NCBI RefSeq assembly: GCF_013375935.1
Contig: NZ_CP056117.1
Span: 1,116,001 to 1,180,000 of the forward strand
Source of the DNA: Enterobacter cloacae
GTDB lineage: Bacteria; Pseudomonadota; Gammaproteobacteria; Enterobacterales; Enterobacteriaceae
Length of the DNA stretch: 64,000 nt
Direction: 5' to 3'
Below, piece by piece: positions 47,474 to 57,921 of the stretch. The position numbers were made by a program, and so were the translations under genes. Below the pieces are notes generated by a model. It worked only from the letters and a program-made list of their open reading frames with translations. It made no database searches and was not told the origin of the DNA. The first letter of the stretch is position 1. Every line of letters begins with the position of its first letter.

Positions 47474-48733
47474 TTACCCGCGCTGACTCAATACGTCTTT
47501 TTCATACGCCCGCACGTTTTCCAGCCACTGGCTGCCTGCCGGGGCGTCGTGACGCTGGCAGTACATTTCCCACACCGCCTGCCACGGCAGGGATTTTTGC
47601 TCTTCCAGCAGCGCCAGGCGCGCGGTGTAGTCGCCGTTTGCTTCCAGCTGTTTCAGCGCGGCGACTGGCTCCAGCAGGGCGCGCAGCAGCGCTTTCTTCA
47701 TGTTGCGGGTGCCGATCACCCACGCCGCGATGCGGTTGATGGAGGCGTCGAAGAAGTCGAGGCCAATGTGCACGCGGTCAAACAGGTCATGGCGGATGAT
47801 TTCGCTGGCAATCGCCTGGGTTTCGTCATCCAGCAGCACCACGTGGTCGCTGTCCCAGCGCACCGGGCGGCTGACGTGCAGCAGCAGGCGCGGCACGAAG
47901 AGCATGGCGGCGGAGATTTTGTCGGAGATCACTTCTGTTGGGTGGAAGTGGCCGGCGTCCAGGCACAGGGCGGTCTGGCGGCTGGTGGCGTAACCCATGT
48001 AGAACTCGTTCGAGCCGACGGTGTAGCTCTCTGCGCCAATGCCGAACAGCTTGCTCTCCACCGCGTCGATGTGGTGCGCCGGGTTCAGCTTTTCGCTGAT
48101 GGCTTCATCCAGCGCGGCCAGCAGGCGCTGGCGCGGAGCCAGACGGTCGACGGTGATGTCCTTCATGCCGTCCGGGATCCAGATGTTCATCACCGACGGC
48201 GTGCCGAGCTGCTCGCCAAAATACGCCGAGACGCGGCGGCTGGCCTTGACGTGGTCGATCCAGAACTGACGGATGTCGTCGTTGGCGTGGGCGAGGGTAA
48301 AGCCGTCCGCGCTCAGCGGGTGCGAGAAGCAGGAGGGGTTAAAGTCCAGGCCCAGCTTGTGAGCTTTCGCCCACTCCACCCAGTTCTTAAAGTGTTCCGG
48401 TTTGATCTCGTTACGCGCCACCGGCTCGTCGGACTCCAGATAAATCGCGTGCAGGTTCAGGCGTTTTGGCCCCGGGATCAGGCTCAGCGCCAGCTCCAGA
48501 TCCGCACGCAGCTCGCTCGCGCTGCGCGCTTTGCCCGGGTAGTTACCCGTCGCCTGAATGCCACCCGTCAGAGAACCGCCCGGGTTCTCGAAGCCGGCCA
48601 CGTCATCGCCCTGCCAGCAGTGCATGGAGACCGGCAGACGGTCGAGCTGGCGCAGCGCCGCTTCGACATCCACGCCGACGGCGGCGAAACGCTGTTTAGC
48701 CAGGTCCCAGGCTTGTTCAAGTTGAGTGGTCAT
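47474..48733 (-). CDS. rhaA: L-rhamnose isomerase
   Basis: A 419-residue (beta/alpha)8 isomerase converting L-rhamnose to L-rhamnulose with Mn2+/Zn2+. Metal- and substrate-binding segments: [49 protein letters not shown] and DDETQAIA. The ATG at 48731-48733 (MTTQLEQAW) overlaps the rhaB stop as ATGA; an ORF start two codons earlier is inside rhaB. Same length as E. coli RhaA. Confidence 0.97.
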   Translation of the reverse strand: MTTQLEQAWDLAKQRFAAVGVDVEAALRQLDRLPVSMHCWQGDDVAGFENPGGSLTGGIQATGNYPGKARSASELRADLELALSLIPGPKRLNLHAIYLESDEPVARNEIKPEHFKNWVEWAKAHKLGLDFNPSCFSHPLSADGFTLAHANDDIRQFWIDHVKASRRVSAYFGEQLGTPSVMNIWIPDGMKDITVDRLAPRQRLLAALDEAISEKLNPAHHIDAVESKLFGIGAESYTVGSNEFYMGYATSRQTALCLDAGHFHPTEVISDKISAAMLFVPRLLLHVSRPVRWDSDHVVLLDDETQAIASEIIRHDLFDRVHIGLDFFDASINRIAAWVIGTRNMKKALLRALLEPVAALKQLEANGDYTARLALLEEQKSLPWQAVWEMYCQRHDAPAGSQWLENVRAYEKDVLSQRG

Positions 48734-50199
48734 GCGCAAAGCTCCTTAGTCAGTCGTTTTTGCTGAAACTGCGCCCGGTAGCGGGCAATTTCATGGCAGG
48801 GATTGGGGGTGAAGGTGGTCAGACGGGTGTTCGCGGCGACCACCGAGCGGAAATCGTCGACGTCTGAAAGTTCGTCCAGGGTCATCAGCTGAATGCCGAT
48901 ATTGCCGAGCGTCGAGGCCTCCACCGGACCCGCCACCACGGTGATGCCGCAGGCGTCAGCGCAGAGCTGGTTCAGCAGCTGGTTCTGACAGCCGCCGCCC
49001 ACGATATGCAGCTGGCTGAACGGTTTACCGCGAAGGCTCGCCAGCTCGCTCAGGATGTCGGCATAGAGCAGGGCCAGGCTGTCAAAAATACAGCGCGCCA
49101 GCTCGGCAGGGCGCGAAGGCACCGGCTGCCCGGCTTCAAAACAGGCGGCCTGGATTTCGGCGCTCATGTGCACCGGGTTGATAAAGCGGTCGTCGTTCGG
49201 GTTGATCAGGAACGTGCAGGCCTTCAGCTTTTCGGTTTCTGCGATAAGCGCAGGCAGGTCGGCAATGTGCTGCTCTTTCAGCACCCGCTGGAGCAGCCAC
49301 AGGCCCATGATGTTTTTCAGCACGCGGTAGCGCCCTTCGGCACCGCCTTCGTTAGTGATGTTCGCCGCCAGTGCGGCGTCGCTGGTGTACGGCGTTTTGC
49401 TCTCAAAGCCCATCAGCGACCAGGTGCCGGAAGAGAGGTAGGCCGCGTCTTTATCGGCCAGCGGCGATGCGATCACCGCGCTGGCGGTATCGTGGCTGGC
49501 GACGGCGACAACCGGGATGGCGTTCCCCTGCGGGCAAATCCACTGACCGATCACGTTACCCGGATGGGTCGGCGTGCCGAACCAGGAAGGCGAAGCGCCG
49601 GTCCAGGCAAGCAGGGTTTCATCCCAGCTATCGGTGTTGATGTTGACCAGCTGCGTGGTGGTGGCGTTGGTGTATTCCCAGTTCTTGTTGCCGGTCAGCC
49701 GGTAGCTTAAGTAGTCCGGGATCAGCAGCGCGTGCGCCACCTTTGCGGCCAGCTCCGGCTGCTGCTCAACCAGCGCGCGCAGCTGATACAGCGTGTTAAA
49801 CGGCAGAAACTGAATGCCGCTGCGGCCGTAGATGCTGTCCTTGCCAAGCTGCGCGATGGCGTGCGCCATCAGCCCGTCGGTGCGGCCGTCGCGATACGAG
49901 ACGGGCAGGCCGACGCGTTCGCCGTGGCCGTCGAGCAGAACGTAGTCCACGCCCCAGGTATCAATCCCGATGCTGTCGATGCGAATGCCGTCGTTGCAGA
50001 CGTTGTTCAGCCCGATGCGGATCTCCGCTTCCAGGGCATCAATATCCCAGGTATCAAAGCCGTCCCGTTTTTGCAGGCAGTTGGCGAAGCGGTGCATTTC
50101 GCGAAGCGTAAGAGCGCGCTGGCCGCAGTCCCAGGTGGCGAGCATTACGCGGCCGCTGGATGCGCCTAAATCGACAGCCACACAATGGCGAAAAGTCAT
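48730..50199 (-). CDS. rhaB: Rhamnulokinase
   Basis: A 489-residue FGGY-family kinase that phosphorylates L-rhamnulose at C1. N-terminal phosphate loop [27 protein letters not shown], the conserved SHDTASAV, and the adenosine motif [15 protein letters not shown]. The ATG at 50199 gives [15 protein letters not shown] as in E. coli; an upstream ATG adds 23 unlikely residues. First gene of rhaBAD, divergent from rhaSR and activated by RhaS plus CRP. Confidence 0.97.
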   Translation of the reverse strand: MTFRHCVAVDLGASSGRVMLATWDCGQRALTLREMHRFANCLQKRDGFDTWDIDALEAEIRIGLNNVCNDGIRIDSIGIDTWGVDYVLLDGHGERVGLPVSYRDGRTDGLMAHAIAQLGKDSIYGRSGIQFLPFNTLYQLRALVEQQPELAAKVAHALLIPDYLSYRLTGNKNWEYTNATTTQLVNINTDSWDETLLAWTGASPSWFGTPTHPGNVIGQWICPQGNAIPVVAVASHDTASAVIASPLADKDAAYLSSGTWSLMGFESKTPYTSDAALAANITNEGGAEGRYRVLKNIMGLWLLQRVLKEQHIADLPALIAETEKLKACTFLINPNDDRFINPVHMSAEIQAACFEAGQPVPSRPAELARCIFDSLALLYADILSELASLRGKPFSQLHIVGGGCQNQLLNQLCADACGITVVAGPVEASTLGNIGIQLMTLDELSDVDDFRSVVAANTRLTTFTPNPCHEIARYRAQFQQKRLTKELCA

Positions 50200-50309
50200 G
50201 GTCAGGTCCCTTCTTAAGTCATTAGCGCTGAGTGTAAAAAAGGGAAGAAAAGACCACCTTCTCGTCACTGACAGCCCAAAACTCGCGCTGGCAAGAAAGC
50301 AAAGATGAA

Positions 50310-50325
50310 CGTGAGGGAGTTCACA
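50310..50325. promoter_or_regulatory. CRP site in rhaB-rhaS control region
   Basis: CGTGA-GGGAGT-TCACA (one mismatch to the half-sites) in the 301-base gap 50200-50500. The RhaS and RhaR 17-bp half-sites should be in the same gap but I could not place them with confidence. No gene lies in this gap. Confidence 0.7.
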
Positions 50326-50500
50326 GTTTCCAGGAATGGCGGGGTTTTCGGGCAGTGTGACGCTGACCGCATTTCCCGATCTTTCCGCCTGTTTCTTGAA
50401 AAATCGGCAGCTTTTGCGCGGTTTGCTGTCAAAAATTTAAGGTGAGCGCGAAAGGCCTTAATTACTATTTTGAGAACTTTTCTCATTGGTGGAGGCCGTT

Positions 50501-51337
50501 ATGACCGTACTGCACAGCGTCGATTTTTTTCCTTCGGGAGCGTCTCCGGTCGCGATTGAGCCACGGCTTCCTCAGGCTGCGTTTCCAGAACATCACCATG
50601 ATTTTCATGAGATTGTGATTGTGGAGCACGGGACGGGCATTCATGTCTTCAACGGCCAGCCGTATACCATCAGCGGCGGCACGGTGTGCTTCGTTCGCGA
50701 CCACGACAGGCACCTGTATGAACATACCGACAACCTGTGCCTGACCAATGTGCTCTATCGTTCGCCGGATGCGTTCCAGTTTATTTCGGGGCTGAACCAG
50801 CTGTTGCCCCAGGAGCAGGACGGACACTATCCGTCGCACTGGCGGGTAAATCAGTCCACGTTGCAGCAGGTGCGCCAGCTGGTGAGCCAGATGGAGCAGG
50901 GCGAAGACGGGCAGGAGACGCACGCTATCGTCACCCGCGAGCTGCTGTTCATGCAGCTGCTGGTGCTGCTGCGCCGCGGCAGCCTGGTGGAAGGCCTGGA
51001 AAATAACGACGCGCGGCTGAACCAGCTGATGGCCTGGCTGGAGGACCATTTTGCCGAGGACGTGTGCTGGGAGACGCTGGCGGAGGATTATTCGCTGTCG
51101 CTGCGCACGCTGCATCGTCAGCTTAAGCAGCGCACCGGGCTGACGCCGCAGCGCTACCTTAACCGCCTGCGCCTGATCAAGGCGCGCCATCTTTTACGCC
51201 ACACCGACGAAAGCGTCACGGATATCGCCTATCGCTGCGGTTTCGGCGACAGCAATCACTTTTCGACCCTGTTTCGCCGGGAATTCAGCTGGTCGCCGCG
51301 CGATATCCGGCAGGGGAAAGACGCGTTGCTTCAGTAA
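50501..51337 (+). CDS. rhaS: Rhamnose activator RhaS (AraC family)
   Basis: A 278-residue AraC-type activator of rhaBAD and rhaT. The N-terminal cupin binds rhamnose ([24 protein letters not shown]). The C-terminal double helix-turn-helix has [21 protein letters not shown] and the signature [32 protein letters not shown]. The ATG at 50501 with GGAGG 6-10 bases upstream matches E. coli in start and length. Confidence 0.97.
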   Translation: MTVLHSVDFFPSGASPVAIEPRLPQAAFPEHHHDFHEIVIVEHGTGIHVFNGQPYTISGGTVCFVRDHDRHLYEHTDNLCLTNVLYRSPDAFQFISGLNQLLPQEQDGHYPSHWRVNQSTLQQVRQLVSQMEQGEDGQETHAIVTRELLFMQLLVLLRRGSLVEGLENNDARLNQLMAWLEDHFAEDVCWETLAEDYSLSLRTLHRQLKQRTGLTPQRYLNRLRLIKARHLLRHTDESVTDIAYRCGFGDSNHFSTLFRREFSWSPRDIRQGKDALLQ

Positions 51338-51410
51338 CGCGAGGGCAATCACCGTTTTCAGGCCGCAAAAAGGCTAATAATGTCCGGTTATTCACCGTAG
51401 AGGTTGTGGT

Positions 51411-52259
51411 GTGGCCGCTCAGTTAATTCTTCGCAAAGATGATTTTTTCGCCTCCGCGAGTCAGGCCGTCGCGGTGGCGGACCGCTACCCGCAAAACGTC
51501 TTTGCCGGGCACACCCACGAGTTCTGCGAGCTGGTGCTGGTGTGGCGCGGCAACGGTTTACACATCCTCAACGACCGGCCCTACCGCATCACGCGCGGGG
51601 ATCTGTTCTACATCCGCGCCGAAGACAAGCACGCCTACGCCTCGGTTAACGATCTGGTGTTGCAGAACGTCATCTACTGCCCGGACAGGCTCAGGCTGAA
51701 TATCGACTGGGCGGCCAGCATCCCCCGTTTTCTTGATGCCGGCGGCGAACCGCACTGGCGCTTAAGCAGCAGCGGCATGGCTCAGGTGCGCCAGACGATC
51801 TCCCAGCTGGAGCAGGAGAGCCAGAAAAGCGATCCGGTGGCTAACCAGATGGCGGAACTGCTTTTCGCCCAGCTGGTTATAACCCTCAGGCGCCATCGTT
51901 ACGCCACCGATAACCCCTCCGCTACCGCGCAGGAAGCGCTGCTGGACAAGCTGATCGCCCGGCTCGCGGGCAGCCTGAACAAAAGCTTCGTGCTGGAAAA
52001 GTTTTGCGAGCAGGAGCAGTGCAGCGAGCGCGCGCTGCGCCAGCAGTTCCGCGCCCAGACGGGGATGACGGTGAACCACTACCTGCGCCAGCTGCGCATC
52101 TGCCACGCCCAGTACCTGCTGCAGCATACGGAGCTGATGGTCAGCGAGGTGGCGATGCGCTGCGGCTTTGAGGACAGTAACTACTTTTCGGTGGTGTTTA
52201 ACCGCGAGGTGGGGATGACGCCGGTTCAGTGGCGTCATCACAGTCGAAAGGCGGCCTGA
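51411..52259 (+). CDS. rhaR: Rhamnose activator RhaR (AraC family)
   Basis: A 282-residue AraC-type regulator that activates rhaSR transcription with rhamnose. Cupin region [25 protein letters not shown], then the DNA-binding part [29 protein letters not shown] and [32 protein letters not shown]. Start is GTG at 51411, preceded by AGAGG; length as in E. coli. Its TGA (52257-52259) is directly adjacent to the rhaT stop on the other strand. Confidence 0.96.
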   Translation: MAAQLILRKDDFFASASQAVAVADRYPQNVFAGHTHEFCELVLVWRGNGLHILNDRPYRITRGDLFYIRAEDKHAYASVNDLVLQNVIYCPDRLRLNIDWAASIPRFLDAGGEPHWRLSSSGMAQVRQTISQLEQESQKSDPVANQMAELLFAQLVITLRRHRYATDNPSATAQEALLDKLIARLAGSLNKSFVLEKFCEQEQCSERALRQQFRAQTGMTVNHYLRQLRICHAQYLLQHTELMVSEVAMRCGFEDSNYFSVVFNREVGMTPVQWRHHSRKAA

Positions 52260-53294
52260 TCAGCTCGCCATGCCGAGGCCGACAATGTTGGCGGCAATGA
52301 TAATCACCACGCAGCCCAGGCTCAGCACGCCCACCGGACGACGCCCGGCGTTATTCCACTCCTTCAGCACCAGCCCAACCAGCCCGCCGCACAGGACGTA
52401 GAAGCTCATGTGCAGCATCCAGCTTATGTAGTCGTACTGCGGGGGAATGCTGGCGTGGCCCCAGGCGTAGAAAAAGAACTGCAGATACCACATCAGGCCG
52501 CCAAGGGCGGAGAGCAGCACGTTGGTGATGATTAAGGATTTTGCCAGCGAGAAGTCGGCTTTTACCGACAGATTTTTCACCTTTGCCAGACGAATAAAGC
52601 AGAAGCCAAGGTTTACCAGCGCGCCGCCGCCCATGATCACCACGTAGCTTGGCAGGGCCACGTACAGCGGGTCGACGCCCAGCGCGGCGGCCGCTTCGTG
52701 CATGGGCTTCGCCGCGTTCATGGCGAACGACATGCCCGCCGAGAAGATGCCGCACATCACTGCCAGCAGCAGCCCTTTCTTCAGGTTAAAGTCTTCGGCC
52801 TTGATGCCCATCCTGCGCTCTTTCAGCTGGCCCGCACGGGTGACGATACCCACGCCGATCACCGCTACCAGCACGCCCAGCAGGGTCATCCGCCCGCCCT
52901 GAGTGTTGATCAGCACGTCGAAGTCGCCGTTGAGGATCGGCGTCATCAGCGTGCCGACGATCAGCGTAATGCCAATCGCGATGCCAATCCCCATCGACAT
53001 GCCGAGGTAGCGCATGGTCAGGCCGTAATTGATATTACCGATGCCCCACATCGCGCCGAACAGAAACACCGGCAGCAGGGTGGAGGCACTGAAGGAGGAG
53101 AAGTAGCCCCAGAAATCCGGGAGCAGCATGGCGCTGATGGTCCAGGGCAAAATCAGCCATGAGACCGTACCGCCAACGGACCACATGGTTTCCCATGACC
53201 AGCCCTTAATCTTTTTAAACGGGGCATAGAAACAGGCTGCACTGGCCGCGCCTATCAAATGCCAGAAGATACCCATCGTAATCGCATGATTCAT
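52260..53294 (-). CDS. rhaT: L-rhamnose/proton symporter
   Basis: A 344-residue ten-span transporter of the DMT superfamily that takes up L-rhamnose with a proton. It begins [38 protein letters not shown] and ends [18 protein letters not shown], as in E. coli, same length. Convergent with rhaR with no base between the two stop codons. A CRP site lies upstream. Confidence 0.96.
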   Translation of the reverse strand: MNHAITMGIFWHLIGAASAACFYAPFKKIKGWSWETMWSVGGTVSWLILPWTISAMLLPDFWGYFSSFSASTLLPVFLFGAMWGIGNINYGLTMRYLGMSMGIGIAIGITLIVGTLMTPILNGDFDVLINTQGGRMTLLGVLVAVIGVGIVTRAGQLKERRMGIKAEDFNLKKGLLLAVMCGIFSAGMSFAMNAAKPMHEAAAALGVDPLYVALPSYVVIMGGGALVNLGFCFIRLAKVKNLSVKADFSLAKSLIITNVLLSALGGLMWYLQFFFYAWGHASIPPQYDYISWMLHMSFYVLCGGLVGLVLKEWNNAGRRPVGVLSLGCVVIIIAANIVGLGMAS

Positions 53295-53423
53295 TTTTAC
53301 ATCCTCATCGTTTTTATAGTCGGTGGCTTCCCGCCGACCTGATGAGTGTAAAAATTAGGCGGTTCAGTAACCTTGAGAAGGTTGCCGCACTTTTGTTCAG
53401 GGTGGCAATTATCACGTTAAGCA

Positions 53424-53439
53424 GGTGAGCAGACTCACA
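53424..53439. promoter_or_regulatory. CRP site upstream of rhaT
   Basis: GGTGA-GCAGAC-TCACA, one mismatch to the CRP half-sites, about 130 bp upstream of the rhaT ATG and 144 bp upstream of sodA. Assignment to rhaT is by its catabolic role. Confidence 0.6.
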
Positions 53440-53488
53440 ATTTTGTGATTTATCGAAACGCGAATAACCTTATAAAAACTACGGCATT

Positions 53489-53507
53489 GATAATCATTTT
53501 CAATATC
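53489..53507. promoter_or_regulatory. Fur box of sodA
   Basis: GATAATCATTTTCAATATC matches the 19-base Fur consensus at 15 positions. It lies about 75 bp upstream of the sodA ATG, next to a promoter region with TATAAT at 53519-53524. Iron-Fur repression of sodA is established in E. coli. Confidence 0.78.
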
Positions 53508-53582
53508 ATTTAATTAACTATAATGAACCAACTGCTTACGCGGCATTAACAGCTGTGCCGCCCGACACTAATGGAGAGGATT

Positions 53583-54203
53583 ATGAGTTATACACTGCCA
53601 TCCCTGCCGTATGCCTACGACGCACTGGAACCGCATTTCGACAAGCAGACGATGGAAATCCATCACACTAAACACCACCAGACCTACGTGAACAACGCGA
53701 ATGCTGCGCTGGAAAGCCTGCCAGAGTTCGCAAACCTGCCTGTTGAAGAGCTGATTACCAAACTGGACCAGCTGCCGGCAGACAAAAAAACCGTGCTGCG
53801 TAACAACGCTGGCGGTCACGCTAACCACAGCCTGTTCTGGAAAGGCCTGAAAACCGGCACCACCCTTCAGGGCGACCTGAAAGCGGCTATCGAGCGCGAC
53901 TTCGGCTCCGTTGATAACTTCAAAGCGGAATTCGAAAAAGCGGCTGCAACCCGTTTCGGCTCTGGCTGGGCGTGGCTGGTGCTGAAAGGCGACAAGCTGG
54001 CGGTTGTTTCTACCGCAAACCAGGACTCCCCGCTGATGGGTGAAGCTATTTCTGGCGCATCCGGTTTCCCAATCCTGGGTCTGGACGTGTGGGAGCACGC
54101 TTACTACCTGAAGTTCCAGAACCGTCGCCCTGACTACATCAAAGCGTTCTGGGATGTAGTGAACTGGGACGAAGCAGCAGCGCGTTTCGCCGCTAAAAAA
54201 TAA
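53583..54203 (+). CDS. sodA: Superoxide dismutase [Mn]
   Basis: A 206-residue manganese superoxide dismutase. Metal ligands: H27 in [10 protein letters not shown] in [14 protein letters not shown] and H in [16 protein letters not shown]. Mn-type marker GGHANH and the Gln in STANQDSPL fit MnSOD. The ATG at 53583 has GAGAGGA upstream; length as E. coli. Regulated by Fur, and in relatives also by SoxS, ArcA and FNR. E. coli kdgT, next to it in K-12, is absent. Confidence 0.98.
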   Translation: MSYTLPSLPYAYDALEPHFDKQTMEIHHTKHHQTYVNNANAALESLPEFANLPVEELITKLDQLPADKKTVLRNNAGGHANHSLFWKGLKTGTTLQGDLKAAIERDFGSVDNFKAEFEKAAATRFGSGWAWLVLKGDKLAVVSTANQDSPLMGEAISGASGFPILGLDVWEHAYYLKFQNRRPDYIKAFWDVVNWDEAAARFAAKK

Positions 54204-54225
54204 GGTTGCATTGACGCCTGTGAGA

Positions 54226-54251
54226 AGCGAGTCTGATGACTCGCTTTTTTT
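54226..54251 (+). terminator. sodA terminator
   Basis: AGCGAGTC-TGAT-GACTCGCT followed by a T-run. Confidence 0.9.
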
Positions 54252-54269
54252 GTATCTGAAGGAGTAGAG

Positions 54270-54944
54270 ATGCATTACCCGGTGAATGTGTTTACAGGCA
54301 AGGTAAGGGAGTACGACGGCAGCCGCCCGAGCGCCATCGCCAAGGTGCAGGTCGACGGCGAGCTGACGCTGACCGAGCTTGGCCTGGCGGGTGACCAGCA
54401 GGCTGAAAAGAAGATCCACGGCGGGCCCGAGCGCGCGCTGTGCCACTATCCGCGCGAGCACTATCAGCACTGGAAAACCGAATTTCCTGAACAGGCGGAC
54501 CTGTTCGTCGCGCCGGCGTTTGGTGAAAATCTGTCGACCGAAGGGCTGACGGAGAAGAACGTCTTTATCGGCGATATTTACCGCTGGGGCGATGCCCTGA
54601 TTCAGGTGACGCAGCCACGCTCGCCGTGCTTCAAGCTTAACTACCATTTCGGCATTCAGGATATGTCGGCCCAGCTGCAAAACGCGGGTAAAACCGGCTG
54701 GCTGTACCGCGTGGTGCAGGCGGGAGAGGTTGCTGCGGATGCGCCGCTGGCGCTCGCCTCACGCCTGAGCGATGTCTCCGTGCATGAGGCCTGCGCCATT
54801 GCATGGCATATGCCGTTCGATGACGAGCAGTATCATCGGCTGCTGTCGGCGGCGGGGCTGTCGACAAGCTGGACCAGAACGATGCAGAAGCGGCGGATAA
54901 GCGGGAAGATCGAGAGCAGTTCGCGGAGATTGTGGGGTAAATAA
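54270..54944 (+). CDS. yiiM: MOSC-domain protein YiiM (6-N-hydroxylaminopurine resistance)
   Basis: A 224-residue molybdenum-cofactor enzyme of the MOSC family that reduces N-hydroxylated base analogues and so prevents mutagenesis. The MOSC core covers about 20-165: GLAGDQQAEKKIHGGPERALCHYPREHY, FGENLSTEGL, and the cofactor cysteine in QPRSPCFKLNYHF. C-terminal 3-alpha domain ends TRTMQKRRISGKIES. Length as E. coli YiiM. GGAG precedes the ATG. A paired repeat follows at once. Confidence 0.94.
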   Translation: MHYPVNVFTGKVREYDGSRPSAIAKVQVDGELTLTELGLAGDQQAEKKIHGGPERALCHYPREHYQHWKTEFPEQADLFVAPAFGENLSTEGLTEKNVFIGDIYRWGDALIQVTQPRSPCFKLNYHFGIQDMSAQLQNAGKTGWLYRVVQAGEVAADAPLALASRLSDVSVHEACAIAWHMPFDDEQYHRLLSAAGLSTSWTRTMQKRRISGKIESSSRRLWGK

Positions 54945-54946
54945 TG

Positions 54947-55041
54947 CCCCTCACCCCGGCCCTCTCCCCAAAGGGGCGAGGGTGAAAAGACCGCACCGAG
55001 CCGTCCCCTCTCCCCTATGGGGAGAGGGTTAGGGTGAGGGG
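54947..55041. repeat. Paired CCCTCTCCC hairpin repeat between yiiM and cpxA
   Basis: Unit 1 CCCTCACCCCGGCCCTCTCC..GGGGCGAGGG (54949-54982), a 31-base spacer, unit 2 CCCCTCTCCCC-TAT-GGGGAGAGGG then GGGTGAGGGG (to 55041). It lies between convergent yiiM and cpxA and may work as their shared terminator. Same family as at 47388. Confidence 0.85.
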
Positions 55042-55042
55042 A

Positions 55043-56416
55043 TTACGAACGCTTATACAGCGGCAGCCACAGCGTTAACCGCAACCCGCCCAGCGGGCTG
55101 TCATCGGCCTTCACCCAGCCGCGGTGCTGCTGCATGGCGGTTTCGACAATCGCCAGCCCAAGCCCCGTACCGCCAGATTCACGGTCGCGCGCTTCGTCTG
55201 TACGGTAGAACGGACGGAAAATTTGCTCGCGATCTTCCGGGCTGACGCCTGGACCGTCGTCGTCCACGATGATGGTGATCCCGTCTTTATCCACCGAAAA
55301 CGCCACTTCAATCTTCGTATGGGAATAGCGCAGGGCGTTACGCACGATATTCTCCAGCGCGCTTTCCAGCGTGTTGGGGTTACCGTACAGCGGCCACGGG
55401 CCCGGCGGGAAATTGACGGTGAAGGATTTGCCCATCTGCTCCGCTTCAAACGCCGCGTTGTCCAGCACCTCGTGCCACAGCTGATTGGCTTTCACCGTTT
55501 CGCTCACCAGCGCGTTTTTCTGCTGATTGCGCGACATCACCAGCAGATCGTTGATCATGCTGTCCAGGCGCTGGGCTTCCGTCTCAATACGCTCCAGCTC
55601 TTTGCTCTCGCCGCTGCGGCGACGCAGCAGGGCGGTACCCAGCTGCAGGCGCGTGAGCGGCGTGCGCAGTTCATGCGAGATGTCTGACAGCAGGCGTTGC
55701 TGTGCGGTCATCATGCGGTCAAGAGCGCTTACCATCTGGTTGAAGCTGGTTCCCGCGGCCAGAAACTCCTGCGGCCCGGATTCCAGCTCCGGATGCTGCC
55801 TCAGGTTGCCCTGTGCCACTTCGTCCGCCGCGTTTTTCAGCTTACGCGCCGGTTTCGCCAGGCTCCATGCCAGCCATAACAGCAGCGGAGAGCTGACCAG
55901 CATCGTGACAATCAACAGCAGAAGCGGACGGTCAAACAGCAGGTTGATGAAGTCGGACTGGGAATTGCTCGCTGGGCGAATCAGATAGAGCTGGTAGTTG
56001 TCTTCCCCATCCCGTACCGAGAAAGGGCCAACCATCTCTACCCGACCATATTTCTTTTTCTGTGGGTGATCGGCGTTATCCGCCTGGCCAATAAAGTTGC
56101 GGATAATCTGCATCTCATTGCGATCGGCCCCAATGACGCGGCCTTCGCTGGTCACCAGCAAAAGGCGTTGTCCGGGGGGCGCCCACTTGTCGATAGCGCG
56201 AAACAGCCTGCGCCACCACATTAAATCGTTCGGCGGATCGTTTGCCAGCTCCGCTTCCACGTGCTGCTCGATCATCACGCCCTGACGTTGCTCGCTGTCC
56301 AGCAGCTCCGTCATCTGGCGTGAGTCGAGTTTTGGCAACATCAAAACGAGCATTAAAACCAGTGCCAGCGTCAGCCAGAAGATGGCGAAGATGCGGGCGG
56401 TTAAGCTGCCTATCAT
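55043..56416 (-). CDS. cpxA: Envelope-stress sensor kinase CpxA
   Basis: A 457-residue inner-membrane histidine kinase/phosphatase. N-terminal span (MIGSLTARIFAIFWLTLALVLMLVLML), periplasmic sensor about 30-165, second span (LLLLIVTMLVSSPLLLWLAW), HAMP, then DHp with H248 in SDISHELRTPLTRLQLG. ATPase domain motifs IVRNALRYS, DDGPGVSPED and GGTGLGLAI. It responds to misfolded envelope proteins and is held off by CpxP. Start overlaps cpxR stop (ATGA). Confidence 0.97.
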   Translation of the reverse strand: MIGSLTARIFAIFWLTLALVLMLVLMLPKLDSRQMTELLDSEQRQGVMIEQHVEAELANDPPNDLMWWRRLFRAIDKWAPPGQRLLLVTSEGRVIGADRNEMQIIRNFIGQADNADHPQKKKYGRVEMVGPFSVRDGEDNYQLYLIRPASNSQSDFINLLFDRPLLLLIVTMLVSSPLLLWLAWSLAKPARKLKNAADEVAQGNLRQHPELESGPQEFLAAGTSFNQMVSALDRMMTAQQRLLSDISHELRTPLTRLQLGTALLRRRSGESKELERIETEAQRLDSMINDLLVMSRNQQKNALVSETVKANQLWHEVLDNAAFEAEQMGKSFTVNFPPGPWPLYGNPNTLESALENIVRNALRYSHTKIEVAFSVDKDGITIIVDDDGPGVSPEDREQIFRPFYRTDEARDRESGGTGLGLAIVETAMQQHRGWVKADDSPLGGLRLTLWLPLYKRS

Positions 56417-57111
56417 GAAGCGGAAACCATCAGATAACCGCGACCACGCAGGGTTTTAAACCACGGATGACCGTCTTTACGCTCCGGCAGCTTACGGCGG
56501 AGGTTCGAGATATGCATATCGATAGCGCGGTCAAACGGCGTGAGGCGTTTACCCAGCACTTCCTGGCTTAAATGCTCACGCGAAACAACCTGGCCGAGAT
56601 GCTGCGCCAGCAGATACAGCAGGGTGAACTCGGTGCCGGTCAGCTCAAGAACTTCACCGTCGAAGCTCGCTTCCTGACGGCCCGGATTCAGGCTCAGGGA
56701 GTCAACTTCCAGCGTTGGTGAGCTGTTGTCGGTATTCTGCTGCTGCTCGCTCCAGTGGGAACGGCGCAGGATGGCGCGAATACGGGCCACCAGTTCACGA
56801 TCGTTGAACGGCTTAGGTAAATAGTCATCCGCACCCAGCTCAAGGCCGAGTACACGGTCAAGCTCGCTGCCGCGCGCGGTCAGCATGATAACGGGGGTCT
56901 GGTGTGTCTGGCGAAGCTCTTTCAGCGTATCAATACCGTTTTTCTTCGGCATCATTACGTCGAGCAAAAGTAGATCGATGCTGTCGTCAAGGAGACTCAG
57001 CGCCTGTTCCCCATCATGGGCAACCAGGACGTTGAAACCTTCCATGTCGAGCAACTCCTTTAAAAGGGATGTGAGCTCTCGGTCATCATCAACTAACAGG
57101 ATTTTATTCAT
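56413..57111 (-). CDS. cpxR: Response regulator CpxR
   Basis: A 232-residue OmpR-type regulator. Receiver domain with acceptor D51 in LLLLDVMMPKKNG and the K in TKPFN-like LPKPFNDREL; winged-helix DNA-binding domain ends FKTLRGRGYLMVSAS. It binds GTAAA-N5-GTAAA boxes, one of which lies in the divergent cpxR-cpxP gap. Start and length match E. coli. Confidence 0.98.
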   Translation of the reverse strand: MNKILLVDDDRELTSLLKELLDMEGFNVLVAHDGEQALSLLDDSIDLLLLDVMMPKKNGIDTLKELRQTHQTPVIMLTARGSELDRVLGLELGADDYLPKPFNDRELVARIRAILRRSHWSEQQQNTDNSSPTLEVDSLSLNPGRQEASFDGEVLELTGTEFTLLYLLAQHLGQVVSREHLSQEVLGKRLTPFDRAIDMHISNLRRKLPERKDGHPWFKTLRGRGYLMVSAS

Positions 57112-57166
57112 TGTTTAAATACCTCCGAGGCAGAAATTACGACATCAAGGCTATCTAATCCATGAC

Positions 57167-57181
57167 TTTACGTTGTTTTAC
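57167..57181. promoter_or_regulatory. CpxR box between cpxR and cpxP
   Basis: Minus strand GTAAA-ACAAC-GTAAA, a perfect CpxR direct repeat. It controls both cpxP and the autoregulated cpxRA. Confidence 0.9.
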
Positions 57182-57261
57182 ACCCCCTGACGCATGTTTG
57201 CAGCCTGAATCGTAGACTGTCTCTCGTTGAATCGCGACACGAAAGATTTTGGGAGCAAGTG

Positions 57262-57768
57262 ATGCGCAAAGTTACCGCTGCCGTCATGGCCTCAACGCTG
57301 GCGTTCAGTGCGTTTAGCCAGGCTGCTGTAGCTATCAACAGCGATAACGGTTCCTCACTGGAGGGCGCAACGCAGCACAGCAGCCAAAGCCATATGTTTG
57401 ACGGCATAAGTTTAACCGAACATCAGCGTCAACAGATGCGAGATCTGATGCAGAGGGCACGACACGATCAGCCCCCTGTTAATGTTAGCGAAATGGAGAC
57501 AATGCATCGCCTTGTCACCGCAGAAAATTTTGACGAAAGCGCTGTACGCGCTCAGGCAGAAAAAATGGCGCAGGAACAGGTTGCCCGCCAGGTAGAAATG
57601 GCGAAGGTCCGCAACCAGATGTTCCACCTGTTAACGCCCGAGCAGCAGGCGGTTTTGAATACCAAACATCAGCAGCGTATGAACCAGCTGCGTGAGGTTG
57701 CACGGATGCAGCGAAGCTCAGATATGACGCTTTTCAGTAGCAATAGCAGTACCCGTAGTAACCAGTAA
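57262..57768 (+). CDS. cpxP: Periplasmic adaptor CpxP
   Basis: A 168-residue periplasmic helical dimer that binds CpxA to inhibit it and delivers misfolded pilins to DegP. Signal peptide [22 protein letters not shown]; the two LTxxQ repeats are [12 protein letters not shown] and [10 protein letters not shown]. The ATG at 57262 follows GGAG; a GTG one codon upstream is less likely. The region right after the signal ([18 protein letters not shown]) diverges from E. coli. Its 3' UTR is the CpxQ sRNA. Confidence 0.95.
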   Translation: MRKVTAAVMASTLAFSAFSQAAVAINSDNGSSLEGATQHSSQSHMFDGISLTEHQRQQMRDLMQRARHDQPPVNVSEMETMHRLVTAENFDESAVRAQAEKMAQEQVARQVEMAKVRNQMFHLLTPEQQAVLNTKHQQRMNQLREVARMQRSSDMTLFSSNSSTRSNQ

Positions 57769-57774
57769 ACCCTG

Positions 57775-57832
57775 TTTTCCTTGCCATAGACACCATCCCT
57801 GTCTTCCCCCACATGATGTGGGGGTTTTTTTT
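57775..57832 (+). ncRNA. cpxQ: CpxQ small RNA, 3' end of cpxP mRNA
   Basis: Starting at TTTTCCTTGCCATAGACACC and ending after eight T of the terminator CCCCCACAT-G-ATGTGGGGG, this 58-base segment matches Salmonella CpxQ in length and almost every base. CpxQ is cut from cpxP mRNA by RNase E and, with Hfq, represses envelope-protein mRNAs. Only the terminator loop differs (GATG against GCTG). The hairpin is also the cpxP terminator. Confidence 0.9.
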
Positions 57833-57921
57833 GCCCGTCGTTCAGGTTTGTTAACGCTTTATTCATCCTTTCACTCCACCACCATCCGTTATACTAGCGC
57901 CATGGCATGACAGGAGTGTTT

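Noticed and set aside
47252-48766. A 504-codon plus-strand frame antisense to rhaA and part of rhaD
   Set aside because: Shadow of rhaA codon use; it crosses the hairpin repeat and shows no domain.
53568-54680. A 370-codon minus-strand frame through sodA and yiiM
   Set aside because: Reads through the sodA terminator hairpin and opposes two conserved genes.
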